A stretch of DNA of 9,004 bases from assembly GCA_902477765.1 (NCBI GenBank), contig CABSIM010000062.1:1-9004 (forward strand), given 5' to 3'. Below are positions 6,816-9,004 of the stretch, piece by piece. How positions within the stretch are numbered: position 1 is the first letter of the stretch; each line of letters begins with the position of its first letter. The notes beneath the pieces are model-generated. The model worked only from the letters and a program-made list of their open reading frames with translations. It did no database searches and was not told the DNA's origin. The position numbers and the translations under genes are program-made. The stretch is from an uncultured Clostridiaceae bacterium. GTDB lineage: Bacteria; Bacillota; Clostridia; Lachnospirales; Lachnospiraceae.

Positions 6816-8045
6816 ATGCTTGAAAAACTGACACTGGAAAAATTTGAAGAGGCATCTGAGATCGTAAAGGAAATTACACTGAAGACCAAGCTGGTGTACA
6901 GCGAATATTTTTCTGAACAGACGGGAAACAAAGTTTATTTCAAACCGGAAAACATGCAGTACACAGGCGCCTATAAAGTGAGAGGTGCCTACTATAAGAT
7001 CAGCCAGCTGAGTGAGGAAGAAAGGGCCAGAGGACTGATTACGGCATCCGCAGGAAACCATGCCCAGGGAGTTGCTTATGCGGCAAAACTGGCGGGAGTG
7101 AAAGCCACAGTGGTAATGCCGGTGATGACTCCTCTGATCAAGGTAAACCGGACCAAGAACTACGGCGCCGAGGTGGTGCTGGAGGGCGAAGTATTTGACG
7201 AAGCATGTGCCCATGCCTATCGTCTGGCGGAAGAGTACGGATATACGTTTGTCCACCCTTTCAATGATCTGGAAATTGCTACGGGCCAGGGAAGCATTGC
7301 CATGGAGATTGTCAAGGAGCTTCCCACGGTGGACTATATTCTGGTGCCGGTGGGCGGAGGCGGACTCTGCACGGGAATCTCCACCCTGGCAAAGCTCCTG
7401 AATCCCAATATCCATGTGATTGCCGTGGAGCCCAAAGGGGCTGCGTGCCTTTATGAATCTCTGAAGGCAGGTCATGTGGTGACCGTACCTCAGATCAATA
7501 CCATTGCAGACGGTACGGCGGTCCAGACTCCGGGAGACAGACTGTTCCCCTATCTGATGGAAAATGTGGATGATGTGATCACCGTGGATGACTCGGAACT
7601 GATCGTTGCTTTCCTGGACATGGTGGAAAATCACAAGATGATCGTGGAGAATTCCGGACTGCTGACTGTGGCGGCTCTGAAGCATCTGAACTTCACCAAT
7701 AAGAAGGTGGTATCCGTTTTAAGCGGCGGAAACATGGACGTGATCACCATGGCTTCCGTGGTCCAGAACGGTCTTCTTCAGAGAGACAGAGTGTTTGCCG
7801 TTACCGTGCGTCTGCCCGACCGGCCGGGACAGCTTGCCAAGGTTTCTTCCCTGATTGCCGGCCTTCAGGGAAATGTGATCCGTCTGGAACACAACCAGTT
7901 TGCCACCATTAACAGAAATTCGGCGGTGGAGCTGAAAATCACGCTGGAAACTTTCGGCACCGATCATAAGAATTCCATCGTAAAAGCGCTGGAAGAGGCA
8001 GGATATTCCCCGAAAGTGGAAAGGCCTACGGGAATGTATCTGTAA
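6816..8045 (+). CDS. ilvA: Threonine ammonia-lyase (PLP-dependent, ACT-domain form)
   Basis: This enzyme deaminates L-threonine to 2-oxobutanoate and ammonia, feeding isoleucine synthesis or threonine catabolism. The 409-residue product is a fold-type II PLP enzyme. The Schiff-base lysine is Lys53 in TGAYKVRGA, followed by the substrate loop SAGNHAQG (78-85). The phosphate-binding glycine loop is VGGGGLCTG (179-187), and SGGN (303-306) closes the cofactor site. A single ACT domain occupies about 326-397 (VTVRLPDRPGQLAKVSSLI onward). This is the roughly 400-residue form, shorter than E. coli biosynthetic IlvA, which has two ACT-like modules, and longer than TdcB, which has none. Biosynthetic or catabolic use therefore cannot be fixed from sequence. 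AAGGAG (6805-6810) sits 5 bases before ATG 6816. The frame extends upstream to ATG 6759, but that would overlap ftsY by 38 bases with no better start signal. The 19-base gap after ftsY shows no terminator, so co-transcription is likely. Confidence 0.93.
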   Translation: MLEKLTLEKFEEASEIVKEITLKTKLVYSEYFSEQTGNKVYFKPENMQYTGAYKVRGAYYKISQLSEEERARGLITASAGNHAQGVAYAAKLAGVKATVVMPVMTPLIKVNRTKNYGAEVVLEGEVFDEACAHAYRLAEEYGYTFVHPFNDLEIATGQGSIAMEIVKELPTVDYILVPVGGGGLCTGISTLAKLLNPNIHVIAVEPKGAACLYESLKAGHVVTVPQINTIADGTAVQTPGDRLFPYLMENVDDVITVDDSELIVAFLDMVENHKMIVENSGLLTVAALKHLNFTNKKVVSVLSGGNMDVITMASVVQNGLLQRDRVFAVTVRLPDRPGQLAKVSSLIAGLQGNVIRLEHNQFATINRNSAVELKITLETFGTDHKNSIVKALEEAGYSPKVERPTGMYL

Positions 8046-8046
8046 G

Positions 8047-8064
8047 GATGCAGACTTCTGCATC
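8047..8064. repeat. Perfect 18-base inverted repeat between ilvA and the CLC gene
   Basis: GATGCAGA (8047-8054) and TCTGCATC (8057-8064) are exact inverted copies around CT. As RNA it folds to a 7-bp stem with an ACTT loop, two bases after the ilvA stop codon. No T tract follows, so it is not a standard intrinsic terminator. It could be an operator for the next gene, an mRNA 3' stabiliser, or a chance palindrome. Confidence 0.5.
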
Positions 8065-8093
8065 AGGGTATGGAAAAGAGGAACGGCACACAT

Positions 8094-9004
8094 ATGGATA
8101 AAAACAAACTTCTGCAGGGATTCCGAAAAAATGCCGTCTATCTGGTGAAATGGATGGTGATTTCCTGTGTCATGGGAACCGGATGCGGCCTTATAGGGGC
8201 AGCATTCGGACGTCTGCTGAAACTGGCAGGATCCCTCTCGGAAAGCTTTGGCTTTCTTCTCTATCTGATGCCGGCAGCAGGCCTGGCTGTGGTTCTGATT
8301 CATGAACTGTTTCATCAGGTGGGAAACAAGGGAACGAATCTGGTGCTGGAGTCGGTTTCGGCGGATGAAAGGATCCGGCCGTCCGTGCTCCCGTGTATCT
8401 TTCTTTCTGCGGTCCTGACTCATCTTGTGGGAGGCTCAGCGGGAAAAGTGGGGGCATCCATCCAGATGGGAGGATGCTTTGGCGCTGTTGTGGGAGAAAT
8501 TCTTCACCTGGACCAGAAAGACCGGAAAGTAGTGGTTATGAGCGGCATGAGTGCCTGTTTCGGAGCCATTTACGGAATGCCGCTGGCGGCGGCAGTATTC
8601 GGGATGGAGGTAATCAGTGTCGGTGTCCTGTATTATGCGGCACTTGTCCCCTGTGTGTTTTCCAGTTTCCTGGCTTCCGGCGTAGCCGGCTTTTTCGGAG
8701 TATCCGGAGAGACCTACAGGATCCTGTCGGTTCCCGCTGTCGGTGCGGTTCCCGTTGTTCTTATTCTGATTCTCGGGATTCTGGGCGCAGTTGTCAGCGG
8801 GCTGTTCTGTATCCTTCTGAGACAGACAAGAAGGCTGTTTGTAACAGGAATTCACAATGTGTATCTGCGGATTCTGGCGGCATCGGTGATTTATATTGTT
8901 CTGACAGCCGCGGACGGCTCCAGGGCGTACTGCGGCACCGGTGCCGGGCTTGTGGAAGCGTCCATGGAAGGTACGGTTCCCTATGAAGCCTTTCTGCTGA
9001 AAAT
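8094..9004 (+). CDS. CLC-family chloride channel/transporter-like membrane protein (3' truncated by window)
   Basis: This frame runs to the window edge without a stop, so only the first 303 residues are visible; full CLC proteins of this type are about 400-450. It is hydrophobic, with likely membrane helices near 14-40, 52-73, 95-113, 123-138, 147-176, 179-202, 211-243 and 257-273, so it is an inner-membrane protein. Family placement rests on GNKGTNLVLESV (77-88, where canonical CLCs have GSGIP), HLVGGSAGKVGASIQMGG (110-127, corresponding to the GREGPxVQIGG helix) and GMPLAAAVFGMEVISVG (161-177, like the APLAGxxFxxE segment). Valine 119 replaces the gating glutamate and Ala121 the usual proline, so a passive channel or altered coupling is possible; the ion is unknown. 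ATG 8094 is preceded by GAGG (8078-8081) at a long 12-base spacing. In-frame ATG 8070 is an alternative adding eight residues, but its purine stretch is too close. The second pore half lies outside the window. Confidence 0.85.
   Translation, partial: MDKNKLLQGFRKNAVYLVKWMVISCVMGTGCGLIGAAFGRLLKLAGSLSESFGFLLYLMPAAGLAVVLIHELFHQVGNKGTNLVLESVSADERIRPSVLPCIFLSAVLTHLVGGSAGKVGASIQMGGCFGAVVGEILHLDQKDRKVVVMSGMSACFGAIYGMPLAAAVFGMEVISVGVLYYAALVPCVFSSFLASGVAGFFGVSGETYRILSVPAVGAVPVVLILILGILGAVVSGLFCILLRQTRRLFVTGIHNVYLRILAASVIYIVLTAADGSRAYCGTGAGLVEASMEGTVPYEAFLLK

Noticed and set aside
6738..7685. Long antisense open frame (315 codons) opposite ilvA
   Set aside because: It lies entirely over a well-supported threonine deaminase and the ftsY end. 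Its residues are His/Gln/Phe-rich in the way typical of antisense shadows, and it shows no family motif.
1..9004. Mobile elements, CRISPR arrays, defence or biosynthetic systems, tRNA or rRNA genes
   Set aside because: No transposase or integrase motifs, no regularly spaced repeats, and no tRNA-like folds were recognised. Every gene-sized stretch is explained by housekeeping, metabolic or transport genes.

Overview
The window is a piece of a low-GC-phylum (Firmicutes/Bacillota) chromosome. It most resembles a Lachnospiraceae (Clostridium cluster XIVa) genome. This rests on the conserved order plsX-acpP-rnc-smc-ftsY, the Lachnospiraceae-like acyl carrier protein sequence, strong AGGAG-type ribosome binding sites, and a moderately GC-rich codon usage (CTG, GGA, CGG, CCG). 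All supported genes are on the + strand and packed tightly. There is no sign of mobile elements, CRISPR arrays, rRNA or tRNA genes. The genus assignment is inference; no database search was possible.

Layout: (1) 1-85 holds the C-terminal end of an unidentified upstream gene. (2) 86-165 carries a good candidate housekeeping promoter (106-134) ahead of plsX. (3) 166-1450 is the lipid-precursor pair plsX-acpP, with an 11-base overlap. (4) 1451-1580 is the only structured intergenic region. It holds two consecutive RNA hairpins, the second ending in TTTT, and may separate abundant acpP message from the downstream genes and control rnc. (5) 1581-6796 is rnc-smc-ftsY: RNase III, the chromosome-organising SMC ATPase, and the signal recognition particle receptor. 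(6) 6816-8045 is a threonine ammonia-lyase with a C-terminal ACT domain, 19 bases after ftsY. (7) 8046-8093 contains a perfect 18-base inverted repeat. (8) 8094 to the window end is the first 303 residues of a CLC-type anion transporter or channel.

Functionally, plsX and acpP feed phospholipid synthesis: PlsX makes acyl-phosphate from acyl-ACP. rnc-smc-ftsY couples RNA processing, chromosome segregation and membrane protein targeting, a widespread growth-linked cluster in Firmicutes. The threonine deaminase and the CLC protein are extra passengers whose link to the cluster is not evident from the sequence.

Most of the window is ordinary housekeeping DNA and I do not see a new multi-gene system. 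The two points most worth a second look are the CLC protein, which has valine (Val119) where the family normally has the gating glutamate, and the tandem hairpins in the rnc leader.
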